NCBI GenBank assembly: GCA_964621785.1 | Contig: CAZUPD010000024.1 | Span: 1 to 64,000 of the forward strand | DNA: 64,000 nucleotides | Direction of reading: 5' to 3' | From: JACKDW01 sp964621785 | GTDB taxonomy: Bacteria; Myxococcota_A; Polyangia; Nannocystales; Nannocystaceae | Made by a program: the position numbers and the translations under genes | Notes under the pieces: generated by a model | Told to the model about the DNA's origin: nothing | Seen by the model: the letters and a program-made list of their open reading frames with translations, nothing else | Databases searched by the model: none | Shown: piece after piece, positions 45,093 through 54,248 of the stretch | How the letters are laid out: every line of letters starts with the position of its first letter | How positions within the stretch are numbered: the first letter of the stretch is position 1

Positions 45093-46031
45093 ATGACTTC
45101 GTCGCCTACGTCGCTCCCGCGCGAGCAGCTTCGTCCGTTACTCGTCCGACGCAACGGCCCAGGGCTCGCCCGTTTGGCGCTCCAGACTGGTGTGCTCGTC
45201 GGGTCGGCCATCGCAACCGTGTCCTTGGCTCAGCAAGGCCACAGCGCATGGTGGATCACTGCGGCAAGTGGGGGGTGGGCGTTGACGTTTTTCTTTCCAT
45301 CCCTCCACGAGTCGGGTCACAAGACAGCGTTTACCAGCGGACTTTTAAATTCGGCTGTCTGTTGGATCAGCGCGATCTTGATGCTGCAAGCGCCGAGCTT
45401 TTTTCGCGAGTTCCACTGGGCCCATCACCGACATACCCAGGATCGAGAGCTCGACCCCGAGATCGCATCTGCGCCGGATTTACTAGCAAATTGGCCGAGC
45501 AATCCCTTCGTCTACTTGGCGCTGGTCTCGGGCCAGTTGTTGATGGTCGGAAAGTTGATGTTCACCATCAGCTCCGCCGTGATGCCGGCTTCGGGGTGGG
45601 ACAAACTGTTCCCGTTTATTCGCCCGGAGTTGCGCGGTCGGGTCGCGTGGGAAAGTCGGTTTGTGCTGCTGGTGCTGGCAAGCTTTTTTGGGGGCGGACT
45701 GTGGTTTATCGACGGTTTTGCCCACGTATTTGTGATCTGGTCGATCGCACATCTCGTGCTCGGTTTTTACTTGATGCCCGAACACACCGGTTTACCCCAC
45801 GATGGCAGCCAAGCGCACCGCACCCGGAGTATCCGGTCCAATCGCCTGTTTGAGTGGTGTATGTGGAACATGCCGTATCACGCCGAGCACCATATGCATC
45901 CGGCCGTGCCGTTCCACGCCCTACCGGCGTTGCGCGAGAAAGTGGCTCCTACACTCGAACACGAAGTACGCGGTTACTTGCGATTTCACCTCATGGCGAT
46001 GGCTCGCGCGTTCACGGGCCGTTTGGGCTAG
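45093..46031 (+). CDS. Membrane fatty acid / beta-carotene type desaturase
   Basis: A 312-residue integral membrane protein of the FA_desaturase family. Three His boxes are present: HESGH, HWAHHRHTQD and HAEHHMHP, with an additional HTGLPH. Hydrophobic pairs lie between the boxes. The di-iron enzyme introduces double bonds or hydroxyl groups into lipids; carotenoid ketolases/hydroxylases share this pattern. The start at 45093 is chosen because upstream residues lack homology. A 16-bp palindrome TTTGGGCTAGCCCAAA (46022-46037) spans the stop codon and may act as terminator. Confidence 0.85.
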   Translation: MTSSPTSLPREQLRPLLVRRNGPGLARLALQTGVLVGSAIATVSLAQQGHSAWWITAASGGWALTFFFPSLHESGHKTAFTSGLLNSAVCWISAILMLQAPSFFREFHWAHHRHTQDRELDPEIASAPDLLANWPSNPFVYLALVSGQLLMVGKLMFTISSAVMPASGWDKLFPFIRPELRGRVAWESRFVLLVLASFFGGGLWFIDGFAHVFVIWSIAHLVLGFYLMPEHTGLPHDGSQAHRTRSIRSNRLFEWCMWNMPYHAEHHMHPAVPFHALPALREKVAPTLEHEVRGYLRFHLMAMARAFTGRLG

Positions 46032-46102
46032 CCCAAATCATATTCGCCAACCTGCTCCTAGGCTGTCCCGTGTATAGTCGACGGAGCGCGGGAGGTGGAT
46101 TG

Positions 46103-46999
46103 GTGGCCGACCCAGAAAAACGTCCTCCACTCGCAGAGTGGATCACACAGCGTGGACTCGATGCCCTCGCGGAGTCGGTCTACGTCTACAATTCGGAAAG
46201 TACGTTGGTCGCCGGCAATGCTGCAGCCGAAGTCTTTTGGAAAGTCCCCAACGCGGTATTGATCGATCAATTTCGTCTCAGCGACAACGTGGCGACGCTC
46301 GGGCAGGATCTCGTGGATCTGTTTTTTCGTGCTGTCAACTCGGGTGAGAGGGTCTCGACACCGCCGCTGCCGCTGCATGTGAGCAAGGACGATGACTTGC
46401 CTGTACAACAAAATATGGAGGTATGGCTGCAGATCGACTACGTCCCGCTGCGTGACAACAAATGTGTCCACTATGTGATGGGCATCGGGAAGATCGTGAC
46501 CGACGACGTCAAGCGGGCTTCGGCGATCGCCGAGGCGGAAGAGAAGATTGAACTGCAGTCCAAAACCATTGCGTCACTCGAAGAGGCCAATCAGGAGATC
46601 GAGCGCCAGCGGGCGATGATCCACGAACTCTCGTCGCCAGTGATCGATGTGTGGGGCGACGTCTTGCTGATTCCACTCGTTGGTTCGCTTGAGCGTGAAC
46701 GCGCGGGAGTGGTCGCCGAGCGGGTGTTGGCCTCCATCACACAACGCCAGTCGGTGTACGCGATCATGGACCTCACCGGCGTACCCGACCTCGACACCGG
46801 GACCGCCGATCACCTGATGCGAATTGCGAAGATGATCAAGCTGCTCGGGGCCGAGTGTATCGTCGCTGGCATCCAGCCGATGGTCGCCCAGACGATCACC
46901 AACCTCGAGCTCAGCCTTGGCGATATGCGGGTCTTTCAGGCCCTGCGAGATGCTTTGGAATACTGTATGGCCAAGTCCGAAAAGCGTTCGCGAAAATAG
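46103..46999 (+). CDS. RsbR-like STAS-domain protein
   Basis: GGAGGT ends 7 bp before GTG 46103, which decides the start. 298 residues: a PAS-like N-terminal sensor (ALAESVYVYNSESTLVAGN to about 135), a coiled coil (ASAIAEAEEKIELQSKTIAS to about residue 180) and a STAS domain. MDLTGVPDLDTGTADHLMRI and AGIQPMVAQTITNL match the two segments that hold the phosphorylated Thr residues in RsbR/RsbS stressosome proteins. No RsbT kinase or RsbX phosphatase lies nearby, so partners must be encoded elsewhere. Confidence 0.82.
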   Translation: MADPEKRPPLAEWITQRGLDALAESVYVYNSESTLVAGNAAAEVFWKVPNAVLIDQFRLSDNVATLGQDLVDLFFRAVNSGERVSTPPLPLHVSKDDDLPVQQNMEVWLQIDYVPLRDNKCVHYVMGIGKIVTDDVKRASAIAEAEEKIELQSKTIASLEEANQEIERQRAMIHELSSPVIDVWGDVLLIPLVGSLERERAGVVAERVLASITQRQSVYAIMDLTGVPDLDTGTADHLMRIAKMIKLLGAECIVAGIQPMVAQTITNLELSLGDMRVFQALRDALEYCMAKSEKRSRK

Positions 47000-47096
47000 T
47001 TGCTTCTGCAAAATTATAATTGGGTCGTCCACCGCCCAAACCACTCGAGGTGCGGGGATGCTGCGGCAGCTTCCCAATTCATGATGATACATCGAT

Positions 47097-47948
47097 TCAG
47101 CCCCTGTGGAGGCGCCGGTAGTTGCTCGGTGTCATCCCGACCTGCCGGGAGAACGCGCGGGTAAAGCTTCGCTGGTCAGAAAACCCAACACTGCGAGCAA
47201 CTGCGGCGATCGTGGTCGGGGATTTGCGAAGCAGTGAGGCCGCGTGACACAGCTTGAGGGTGCGTAGGTAGGCTCCGGGGGTGATGCCGACAACAGCTCG
47301 AAACTGGCGTAGGAAGTGGTATTTGCTCAACCCGGCTACCGCGGCGAGGTCGTCGAGGTCGAGCGAGGATGTGTCCTGCAGATCGCGGCTGCGCAGAAAA
47401 CCGACCGCCTGAGAAATGGCGCGGTTGTGGACGCGATTGGTAGGCAGCAGACGCGGCTCGTGGAGGTTCGAGTAGTTTTCGAGAACATGTCCAAGCAGCT
47501 CGTGAACCAGGGCCTCTCGCGTGGCTTCGCGATCGCGTTCACCCGTCCGACAGTGCTCGAGCAACGCGCAGATACGGCGGCGGACGACCGGGTCGTTGTG
47601 GATCTGGATGTCGGTAAACTCAGGTTGATGACAACTCGCGGGCGTGACCTCGCGGGCGACTTCGATGAGGCGATCGGGGTCGATGTAGAGGCTGACATAC
47701 TCGAGTTCAAGGGCGCCGGTGGTATTGCCCGTGTGCACCTGAAGCGGATTGATGAGCACCAGGTCCCCCGGCGAAAAATGATGCAGCCTCCCGGTTACGT
47801 GGCAAGCTTCGGTGCCCCGAAGTTGCAGACAGATCAGGTACTCGGCATGAAAGTGCGGATGCAGTGAGAGAGCACTGCGCGGCCCGTGGGCGTGGAGCAG
47901 GGAGAACCCGCGCTCGCTGAAATACGAAGGCTGCCGGGTGCGACGCAC
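47097..47948 (-). CDS. AraC-family transcriptional regulator
   Basis: A 283-residue protein. An N-terminal cupin sensor (HPHFHAEYLICLQLRGTEAC, FSPGDLVLINPLQVH) is joined to the two helix-turn-helix units of AraC (LDDLAAVAGLSKYHFLRQFR and TIAAVARSVGFSDQRSFTRAF, ending GMTPSNYRRL). It is divergent from the aminotransferase-GNAT operon at 48109 with 160 bp between, and is the likely regulator of that operon (inference from position). Confidence 0.88.
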   Translation of the reverse strand: MRRTRQPSYFSERGFSLLHAHGPRSALSLHPHFHAEYLICLQLRGTEACHVTGRLHHFSPGDLVLINPLQVHTGNTTGALELEYVSLYIDPDRLIEVAREVTPASCHQPEFTDIQIHNDPVVRRRICALLEHCRTGERDREATREALVHELLGHVLENYSNLHEPRLLPTNRVHNRAISQAVGFLRSRDLQDTSSLDLDDLAAVAGLSKYHFLRQFRAVVGITPGAYLRTLKLCHAASLLRKSPTTIAAVARSVGFSDQRSFTRAFSRQVGMTPSNYRRLHRG

Positions 47949-48108
47949 GGATACAAGGTTAGGCCGCCTGCGGTCTCGGGTCTACAGGGTTCGCTCACCC
48001 GGCACAGAGGTCGTGATCGATCGCAAGGGTCTGCAGCCGGGCATGCGCAATCCATTCGGACATGCGACTGGTTGAGCATGTTTGACGACGGACTGATAAG
48101 CTGCATGC

Positions 48109-51100
48109 GTGACCAAGGATCCATGCAAAATCGAGGCGTCCGACCTCGAAGAACTCGAGCGTCTTCAACGCGCAGAAGCTCCGGTTCCGAGTCGGCTCCG
48201 ACGTCGTGAAACATCGCGTGTACGCATACCCGAAGGCGGAGAATTGCCGCAGACCCAGGCGTTGTTGCGGCGGATGTACGCAGACGACTTTATCGCCGTC
48301 GAGAAAAAACCGCTCGTCGTCGACACGCGCAGGTGTTGGGGTCCGTACATGGTGTCGATCGACGAAAAGTCGCTCGTCGTACTCGATGCATGTTCACAGA
48401 TCGCCACCCTCAGCCACGGGTTTGCCCACCCCGACATCCTGCGTGAGCTCCACTCAGGGCGGTTTAATAACTGTCTGTGGAGCAATCCCGATACAGCCGT
48501 CGAGCGCGTGCCCGAGGTGCAGGCCTTTGCCGACGCTGTGCGGGTTGTGGCGCCGCAGCAGCTGACCCACGTGAGTCTCGTGTGTGCGGGCGGAGCGGAG
48601 GCCAACGAAAAAGCGCTGCGGATCGCTAGGTTGCATGCACCTACAGGGAATCGCAATCGCGTCCTGGCATTTCGAGGAGGGTTTCACGGGCGCACGTTTG
48701 CCGCCCTGATGGCAACCTGGAACCCAAAAAAGCGGGCCTCGTTTGAATTGCCCGGGTACGAAGCCGTGTTTTCTCCGACCGAGCTCGACGTCGTCAGCAA
48801 CCTGCTCAAGACCCGCGGCAACGAACTGTACGCGATCATTGTTGAGCCGATGATGGCCGAGGGAGGCGAGCTCCATCTGACGGCGGAGTTCTTCCGCGGC
48901 CTTGTCAAACTCGCCAACGCCCACAAAATTCCACTCATCATCGATGAAGTCCAAACTGGGTTTGGCACCGGCGGGACACCGCTGTGGTGGCAGCGGCTCG
49001 GGCTTACAGACGATCCAGACGCGACGCCCGACCTGATAACCGTGGCAAAAAAAGCAGCGCTAGGCGTGGTGTTGTCGCGTTGGCCCGACCCCGAGGATGC
49101 GTACAATCAGGTCAATGTCGCCTCCGCGATCCGTGGGCATATACAACTTTCGACCTGCGAAGACATGGCCGACCTCGAGTTGCCGTTGGCCGAGGAACTC
49201 CATGCCCTGACCAAGCGATTTCCCGAAACGATCAGCAACCCCCGGGTGGCCGGGTGTACGTTTGCGTTTGAAGTCGGGTCGCCCGAGCTCCAAAACGCGT
49301 TTATCGCCCAACGCCTGCACCGCGGGTTTATGACCTACGGGGCAGGGGACACGACGATTCGCTTTCGCCTCAATGCCCAGTACTCGCGCAAGCACATCAG
49401 CCGTTTATTTGTGCGTGTCGCCGCAGCCCTCGAACGCCTGACCGATAAAGATGCGTGTACATGGAAAACCGAAGGGTCGCGCAAGCGAGTCCTCGGCCAG
49501 GATGTTGCGCTGCGCGAGGTGCGGGAGGCCGACTGGCCCGAGATCATGAAGATCGAGCGGGCCACCTACGAACCGGAACGTTGCGACAGCGAGGCATACC
49601 TGCGGCGGTGCGAACAGGGAGGCGTCGGGATCGTTGCGATCGACACGCGCTCCGGGACGACGGAGAAGGGCCCGATTATCGGGTTTTGTGTCGGTGCACC
49701 CGTCGAGCGGTTTGAAGATGTCGGCGGCCCCGATCGCGATCCGAGGTTGCATCGCGGCGACACATTTTATTCGGCCGATGTCACGGTCGCGCCGGGCCAT
49801 CGCGGGCGCGGTGTCGGGCGCCTGCTCAAGCTGGCCCAAATCGAGTGGGCCAAGGTTCAAGGATTTCGCTACGTCGCCGGCCGTAACCGGGTCGGGATGA
49901 CAATGGGGATGATGCGACTCAATCAGTCTCTCGGGGGCTACGAGGTCGAACACCTGCTCAAGCAGTACGGTGGCAAAGGCGAGGCGATCTACTATCACAT
50001 CCCGCTCGGCGCCCCACCTGACCCTCCGGCCATCCCCGACTCCGTGACGTGTTTCGCCTCTGGGATTCAACGTCCGTTCGGCCCGCGTCCGGCGTTTATG
50101 GCGACCCGCGAGTTGGAAGGGCCACTGGCGAGCAAGCTCAACCTCAGCAACTACGCGACCATCGATACAGTCCACTACACCGAGCTGATGCGTCGGCTGG
50201 CTCCCCGGGGTACTCGACACATGTACTTCACAAGCTCGCGCGACGAGCTGATCGATAAATCGCTGCGCTGCCTCATGCTCTCGCGCCCGAACGGAAGAAT
50301 CGCGATCGGATTTGAGGGGGGATACGTCGGACACATCACGGCGGCGGCACGCTCGCTGTCCGACCCCACCGGGTTTGGGCCCGACCTGAAACTGTTTGAC
50401 TGGCCGCGGATCCCCCATCCCCAGGTGGGCATTACCCGCACGTTAGATGCACTGGAGCGGATCGTCGCCCAAGAAGGTGCAGATACAATTTTAGCCGTCG
50501 TCGTCGAAGTCGTCGGCGAGCGCTCGGGGAACGTACTGGCCGGCGAGCAAGCGGTCGCATTCTCTGAGCTGTGTCGCAAACACGACCTTCCACTCGTGTT
50601 TGTCGAAACGGCTTCGGGCGGCTATCGCTGCGGCCCCGGCCCGTGGGCATGCAACAATCTCCCGCCGTCGGTCGTCCCCGACATGGTCCTGTGGTACCCC
50701 GGCGGACAGCTCGGAAATATCTTTGTCAATGACCGCTACTGGATCGCCAAACCACTGACGCTCATCTCGACATGGGATGGCGACGAGGTATCGATCATCC
50801 GTACCCACGAGCATCTGCGTGCTGCCCACAAACTCGGCGCGGGTCCTCTCGTCACCGCGGGTGATGCCTTGGGGCGACTACTGAGCGAGGTCGCAGCCGA
50901 AGTCGACGGGGTTCGTGTCGGCGGTTCCGGTCTGTACCGCACACTCTCGTTTCCCACACCGGAAGCAGCCGAAGCGTTTCACAAGGCTGCGCTGCAACAC
51001 GGCATCCGTTTTGGACGTGGACTCCCGCAGATTCTGATCGCAGCGCCGTCGCTGGACATCGAGATCGATTCCCTCGCAGGGATGCGCGAGCCGCTTTTGC

Positions 51101-51126
51101 AAGCGCTCCGGGCGGCAAAAAACTGA
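48109..51126 (+). CDS. Aminotransferase III - GNAT - pseudo-aminotransferase fusion
   Basis: 1,005 residues from GTG 48109. Residues of about 40-445 are a class III PLP aminotransferase: CAGGAEANEKALRIAR, FRGGFHGRTFAAL, IIDEVQTGFGTGG, and lysines Lys314/315 in ITVAKKAALG. Residues of about 463-640 form a GNAT acetyltransferase (VALREVREADWPEI, FYSADVTVAPGHRGRGVGRL, the acetyl-CoA loop). Residues of about 660-1005 resemble a second class III fold, but the DEVQTGFG block reads VETASGGY and the PLP-lysine block reads PDMVLWYPGGQLGN, with no lysine. The third part is thus probably structural or a substrate site. It is first in an operon with a C45 hydrolase and another aminotransferase. Confidence 0.85.
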   Translation: MTKDPCKIEASDLEELERLQRAEAPVPSRLRRRETSRVRIPEGGELPQTQALLRRMYADDFIAVEKKPLVVDTRRCWGPYMVSIDEKSLVVLDACSQIATLSHGFAHPDILRELHSGRFNNCLWSNPDTAVERVPEVQAFADAVRVVAPQQLTHVSLVCAGGAEANEKALRIARLHAPTGNRNRVLAFRGGFHGRTFAALMATWNPKKRASFELPGYEAVFSPTELDVVSNLLKTRGNELYAIIVEPMMAEGGELHLTAEFFRGLVKLANAHKIPLIIDEVQTGFGTGGTPLWWQRLGLTDDPDATPDLITVAKKAALGVVLSRWPDPEDAYNQVNVASAIRGHIQLSTCEDMADLELPLAEELHALTKRFPETISNPRVAGCTFAFEVGSPELQNAFIAQRLHRGFMTYGAGDTTIRFRLNAQYSRKHISRLFVRVAAALERLTDKDACTWKTEGSRKRVLGQDVALREVREADWPEIMKIERATYEPERCDSEAYLRRCEQGGVGIVAIDTRSGTTEKGPIIGFCVGAPVERFEDVGGPDRDPRLHRGDTFYSADVTVAPGHRGRGVGRLLKLAQIEWAKVQGFRYVAGRNRVGMTMGMMRLNQSLGGYEVEHLLKQYGGKGEAIYYHIPLGAPPDPPAIPDSVTCFASGIQRPFGPRPAFMATRELEGPLASKLNLSNYATIDTVHYTELMRRLAPRGTRHMYFTSSRDELIDKSLRCLMLSRPNGRIAIGFEGGYVGHITAAARSLSDPTGFGPDLKLFDWPRIPHPQVGITRTLDALERIVAQEGADTILAVVVEVVGERSGNVLAGEQAVAFSELCRKHDLPLVFVETASGGYRCGPGPWACNNLPPSVVPDMVLWYPGGQLGNIFVNDRYWIAKPLTLISTWDGDEVSIIRTHEHLRAAHKLGAGPLVTAGDALGRLLSEVAAEVDGVRVGGSGLYRTLSFPTPEAAEAFHKAALQHGIRFGRGLPQILIAAPSLDIEIDSLAGMREPLLQALRAAKN

Positions 51127-51133
51127 GCCATTC

Positions 51134-52243
51134 ATGAATCTACAACCGTCGGACCTAGAAGTTCTTATTCTCGAGCAGGCAACCCCCCAACTGCGCGGAG
51201 AGGCCCACGGCGAGCACTGGCGCGACGAGATCCAGGCGCTCGCGGAGATCCGGACCGAGCTGTGTATGGTCAAAGGGTCGTTTACATCGCGTGAGCAACT
51301 ATTTGCAGTTGCACAGTTACACGTCCCGGCTCTCGCAGAATTCTCGGCTGACCTCGCCGACGAACTAGACGGAATCGCCAGGGCAGCGAACATCAGCCAG
51401 GCCCAAGCCGTGGTCCTCAACCACTACACCGATCTGCGAGATGTCCACCCGGCAGTTGTAGCAGCCGCCGACGATGACCCGGGAGGGTGCACCGCGCTGT
51501 ATGTCCACGGGCCGGAAGGGCCCGTGCTCGGGCAAACATGGGATATGCATGGAACCGCGGCCCCGCATGTCCGCCTCCTGCAAATTCGTCCACCGGACAG
51601 TGATTTCGAGGTGATGTGTTTTACAATCGTCGGATGTCTCGGCATGACAGGCATCAACCAGGCAGGGGTCGGTGTGACGATCAACAATCTCACGTGTACC
51701 GACGGACAGGTCGGTGTGATCTGGCCGGCACTTGTACGACGTATGCTCGAGCAACCTACGGCTGTAGAAGCACGTGACCTGTTGATGGGTACGACGCTCT
51801 CGAGTGGTCACCACTATATGATCGCCGATCGTAGCGATTTTTTTGGTGTCGAAACCACCGGGCAGCTCAAAATGGTGACGCAGACCGGAGCCAAAGCGGT
51901 CCACATGCATACCAATCATTGTTTTGACCCGGTTTTACGCATGCATGAAAGGGTTTCTCCTGTAAGTACAACGTTTCGGCGACTCGAACTTGCAAGTACA
52001 CTTTATGCCCAGAGTCACCCGCGCACCGCGTCCGAGATGTGGTCGTTCCTCGGCAGTCACGAGGGGTATCCCAAGAGTATCTGCTCGCACGTGGACGATG
52101 TGGATGGCGACCCATCGGCTTCCCGGACGTGCGGGGCGATGGTGATGGGTTGTCAGACCGGTGAGATTTTTGCCAGCCGCGGTTGTGTTCATCGACCGCC
52201 CCCGGAGCCGAAACGTTTGCAGCGTTGGCAGTCTGCTCCGTAA
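51134..52243 (+). CDS. C45 peptidase / acyl-CoA:6-APA acyltransferase-like
   Basis: A 369-residue Ntn hydrolase. The helical N-terminal pro-part contains QLRGEAHGEHWRDEI and a DELDGIARAA helix. The family nucleophile is Cys119 in DPGGCTALYV, followed by VLGQTWDMHGTA, GCLGMTGINQAGVGVTINNL and, later, AVHMHTNHCFDP. In this family self-cleavage before Cys frees the nucleophile, and members move or remove acyl groups on small amines (penicillin, N-acyl amino acids). 7 bp separate it from the upstream fusion gene and 12 bp from the next. Four TGYANNTRCA-type sites lie in this operon gene or its edges (51304, 51961, 51991; 52717 in the next). Confidence 0.85.
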   Translation: MNLQPSDLEVLILEQATPQLRGEAHGEHWRDEIQALAEIRTELCMVKGSFTSREQLFAVAQLHVPALAEFSADLADELDGIARAANISQAQAVVLNHYTDLRDVHPAVVAAADDDPGGCTALYVHGPEGPVLGQTWDMHGTAAPHVRLLQIRPPDSDFEVMCFTIVGCLGMTGINQAGVGVTINNLTCTDGQVGVIWPALVRRMLEQPTAVEARDLLMGTTLSSGHHYMIADRSDFFGVETTGQLKMVTQTGAKAVHMHTNHCFDPVLRMHERVSPVSTTFRRLELASTLYAQSHPRTASEMWSFLGSHEGYPKSICSHVDDVDGDPSASRTCGAMVMGCQTGEIFASRGCVHRPPPEPKRLQRWQSAP

Positions 52244-52255
52244 ATTGAGGTGAAT

Positions 52256-53491
52256 ATGCAACATTCTCAGGACCTCGCAACTGACCAACGTGCGCGTGTG
52301 CTCGTGACCTGGTCAACCCAGAAACATGTCGCGCCACTCGAGATCATTGAGGCGCGCGGAGCAAGGTTTCGAACCCGTCGACACGGGTGGTTATGGGACC
52401 TCGAAAGTCAGGTCTACAACGTCAATGCCGGCCACGGGCACGACCATATTCGCAGGCGTATGCACGACCAGATCGATGCTGTGCCAGCAGCCAATCCCAA
52501 CGCCGTGCTGCCGATCCGTGAGCAACTCGGACGCATGGTGTGTGAGCGAGCGGGATTCTCCAAGGCGTTTTTCACCACTGGTGGGTCCGAGGCGGTCGAG
52601 AACGCGATCAAGATGGCACGGCTTGTCACCGGCAAGACCCGTGTGATTACGCGTCGTCAGTCCTACCACGGGGCGACGTTGGCCGTGCTCGAGGTTGCGG
52701 GTGATCGTCGGAAAGATGCATTTGCACAGACAATGGCGCCGGGGCTACACATCGACGACCCGTACCCTTGGGAGCTGGAAAATGGCGTGTCCAACTGGGT
52801 CACGAGTCTGCAGCAACTGCTCGAGCGGATTGGTCCCGAAACGGTGGCCGCGATCCTACTCGAGGGGTTTACGGGGACCAACGGGATGCAGCTACCGCCA
52901 CCGGACTTTTGGCCCCGTGTCCGCGAGCTTGCCACTGCCCACAACATCCTCCTGATCGACGACGAGATTTTTAGTGGTTTTGGCCGCACGGGTCGCTGGT
53001 TTGCATGTGAACATTGGAACATACGTCCCGACATGATGACGATTGGCAAGGGCCTGACCTCGGGCTATGCCCCGTTGGCGGGTGTGTTGGTCAGTCAATC
53101 GATCGCTGACCATTTCAATGATCATACACTTTGGTGTGGACTCACCCACTATGCCCACCCGGTTTCCTGCGCTGCGGCAGTTGGCTCGATGGAAGTGATC
53201 GCACGTGAAAAACTCGTCGAGCATGCCGACACCGTCGGGGGACAGCTCAGAAAAGCACTAGAGGAGTTGAGCGGAGGCAACCTCGGGATCGTGGATATCC
53301 GTGGTTTGGGCTTGATGATCCGTGTCGAGCTCGATCGCGACGCTGGGCCGTACCACGCGATCATGCGCGAACGCGGCGTATTTTTGCCGACCCGCGACAA
53401 TGCATTCTTCGTGTGTCCACCGCTGTGCCTGCCACAAAACGCTGTCCCTGAGATCGTTGGAGCACTGGCCGACGGGCTCGCGCAGGGCTAG
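52256..53491 (+). CDS. Class III PLP aminotransferase
   Basis: About 411 residues. GAGG precedes ATG 52256 (GTG 52250 would be too close to that site). The family signature is complete: FFTTGGSEAVENAIKMAR, RRQSYHGATLA, LLIDDEIFSGFGRTG, and Lys265 in TIGKGLTSGYAPLAGV. The cytoplasmic enzyme transfers an omega or alpha amino group. As third gene of the operon it may act before or after the aminotransferase-GNAT fusion in making an acylated diamine or amino acid. Confidence 0.9.
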   Translation: MQHSQDLATDQRARVLVTWSTQKHVAPLEIIEARGARFRTRRHGWLWDLESQVYNVNAGHGHDHIRRRMHDQIDAVPAANPNAVLPIREQLGRMVCERAGFSKAFFTTGGSEAVENAIKMARLVTGKTRVITRRQSYHGATLAVLEVAGDRRKDAFAQTMAPGLHIDDPYPWELENGVSNWVTSLQQLLERIGPETVAAILLEGFTGTNGMQLPPPDFWPRVRELATAHNILLIDDEIFSGFGRTGRWFACEHWNIRPDMMTIGKGLTSGYAPLAGVLVSQSIADHFNDHTLWCGLTHYAHPVSCAAAVGSMEVIAREKLVEHADTVGGQLRKALEELSGGNLGIVDIRGLGLMIRVELDRDAGPYHAIMRERGVFLPTRDNAFFVCPPLCLPQNAVPEIVGALADGLAQG

Positions 53492-53544
53492 GTGGCCCAA
53501 CAAACGGCCCCTGCACCGAGCCAGTAGCAGGTTATCTTTGGGCC

Positions 53545-53763
53545 ATGTCGGAACGTGATGTCGAACGCGCGTGTACCCGTGAGCAATTTGTCGAGGCCCT
53601 TCGGCGTGCAGCCGATGCCATCGAGCGTGGCGAATCGTTTCGGATCCAAGTTCAGCAAAAACGCTTCACCGTCCCGGTGTCGACGCAGTTCTCGATCGAA
53701 CATGAAGTCGAGGGTCGCGACGAAGAGCTCGAGTTTCAGCTCAAGTGGCGACGGTTGATCTAA
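53545..53763 (+). CDS. Amphi-Trp domain protein
   Basis: A 72-residue protein with the amphi-Trp pattern: TREQFVEALRRAADAIERGE, then a beta segment VPVSTQFSIEHEVEGRDEEL and the final FQLKWRRL with its conserved Trp. Small proteins of this type occur in archaea and bacteria; function is unknown. Confidence 0.8.
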   Translation: MSERDVERACTREQFVEALRRAADAIERGESFRIQVQQKRFTVPVSTQFSIEHEVEGRDEELEFQLKWRRLI

Positions 53764-53817
53764 CCCCGTGTTCTGACTCTTGGGTCAGGTCGTTCGCTGC
53801 GAGGTCCGGACGACCGA

Positions 53818-54189
53818 TTAGACGTGCTGATCGACCAAAATCGTGTTGCCGTCGGGATCGGTTAGTGTGAAGTGGCCCGGGCCTTTGCCCTGATCGTCGA
53901 GTTGTCCGTTCGGTTCGATCCCAGCTGCGCGGAGTTTCCCCGCGAGCTCTCGGACATCGGTAAAGGATGATGGTGTCTTCTGGTCGGCATCCCAACCCGG
54001 GTTAAAGGTCAGGATGTTGCTGTCGAACATCCCCTGAAACAGACCGAGCACCGTGGTGCCGTTGCGTAGGATCAGCCAGTTTTGTTCGGCCACACCACCC
54101 ACGGCCTCAAAACCGAGTTTTTCGTAGAAGGCCCGTGACGCGGCGAGGTCCTTGACGGCAAGGCTGACAGAGAAAGCTCCGAGTTCCAT
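53818..54189 (-). CDS. VOC-family (glyoxalase-like) protein
   Basis: A 123-residue protein with paired beta-alpha-beta-beta-beta units: SVSLAVKDLAASRAFYEKLG, LILRNGTTVLGLFQG, then VRELAGKLRAAGIE and HFTLTDPDGNTILVDQH. Metal ligands may include the final Asp/Gln positions. Members include dioxygenases, fosfomycin resistance and glyoxalase enzymes. This one cannot be assigned further. Confidence 0.85.
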   Translation of the reverse strand: MELGAFSVSLAVKDLAASRAFYEKLGFEAVGGVAEQNWLILRNGTTVLGLFQGMFDSNILTFNPGWDADQKTPSSFTDVRELAGKLRAAGIEPNGQLDDQGKGPGHFTLTDPDGNTILVDQHV

Positions 54190-54248
54190 GGCGATACCTT
54201 CGCATCAAATCGGACGCTTCGCCAATCACCCGATGTAGATGCAAGGGA

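Noticed and set aside
46022..46037. Perfect 16-bp palindrome over the desaturase stop as a regulatory site
   Set aside because: A single copy with loopless symmetry; may help termination but there is no second site to support an operator.
45854..46102. Start of the STAS protein inside the desaturase gene
   Set aside because: GGAGGT before GTG 46103 and the start of the PAS-like domain there explain the gene; the overlap region has no homology.
47949..48108. Small gene between the AraC regulator and the fusion gene
   Set aside because: No frame of adequate length with a ribosome site; more likely a shared promoter region.
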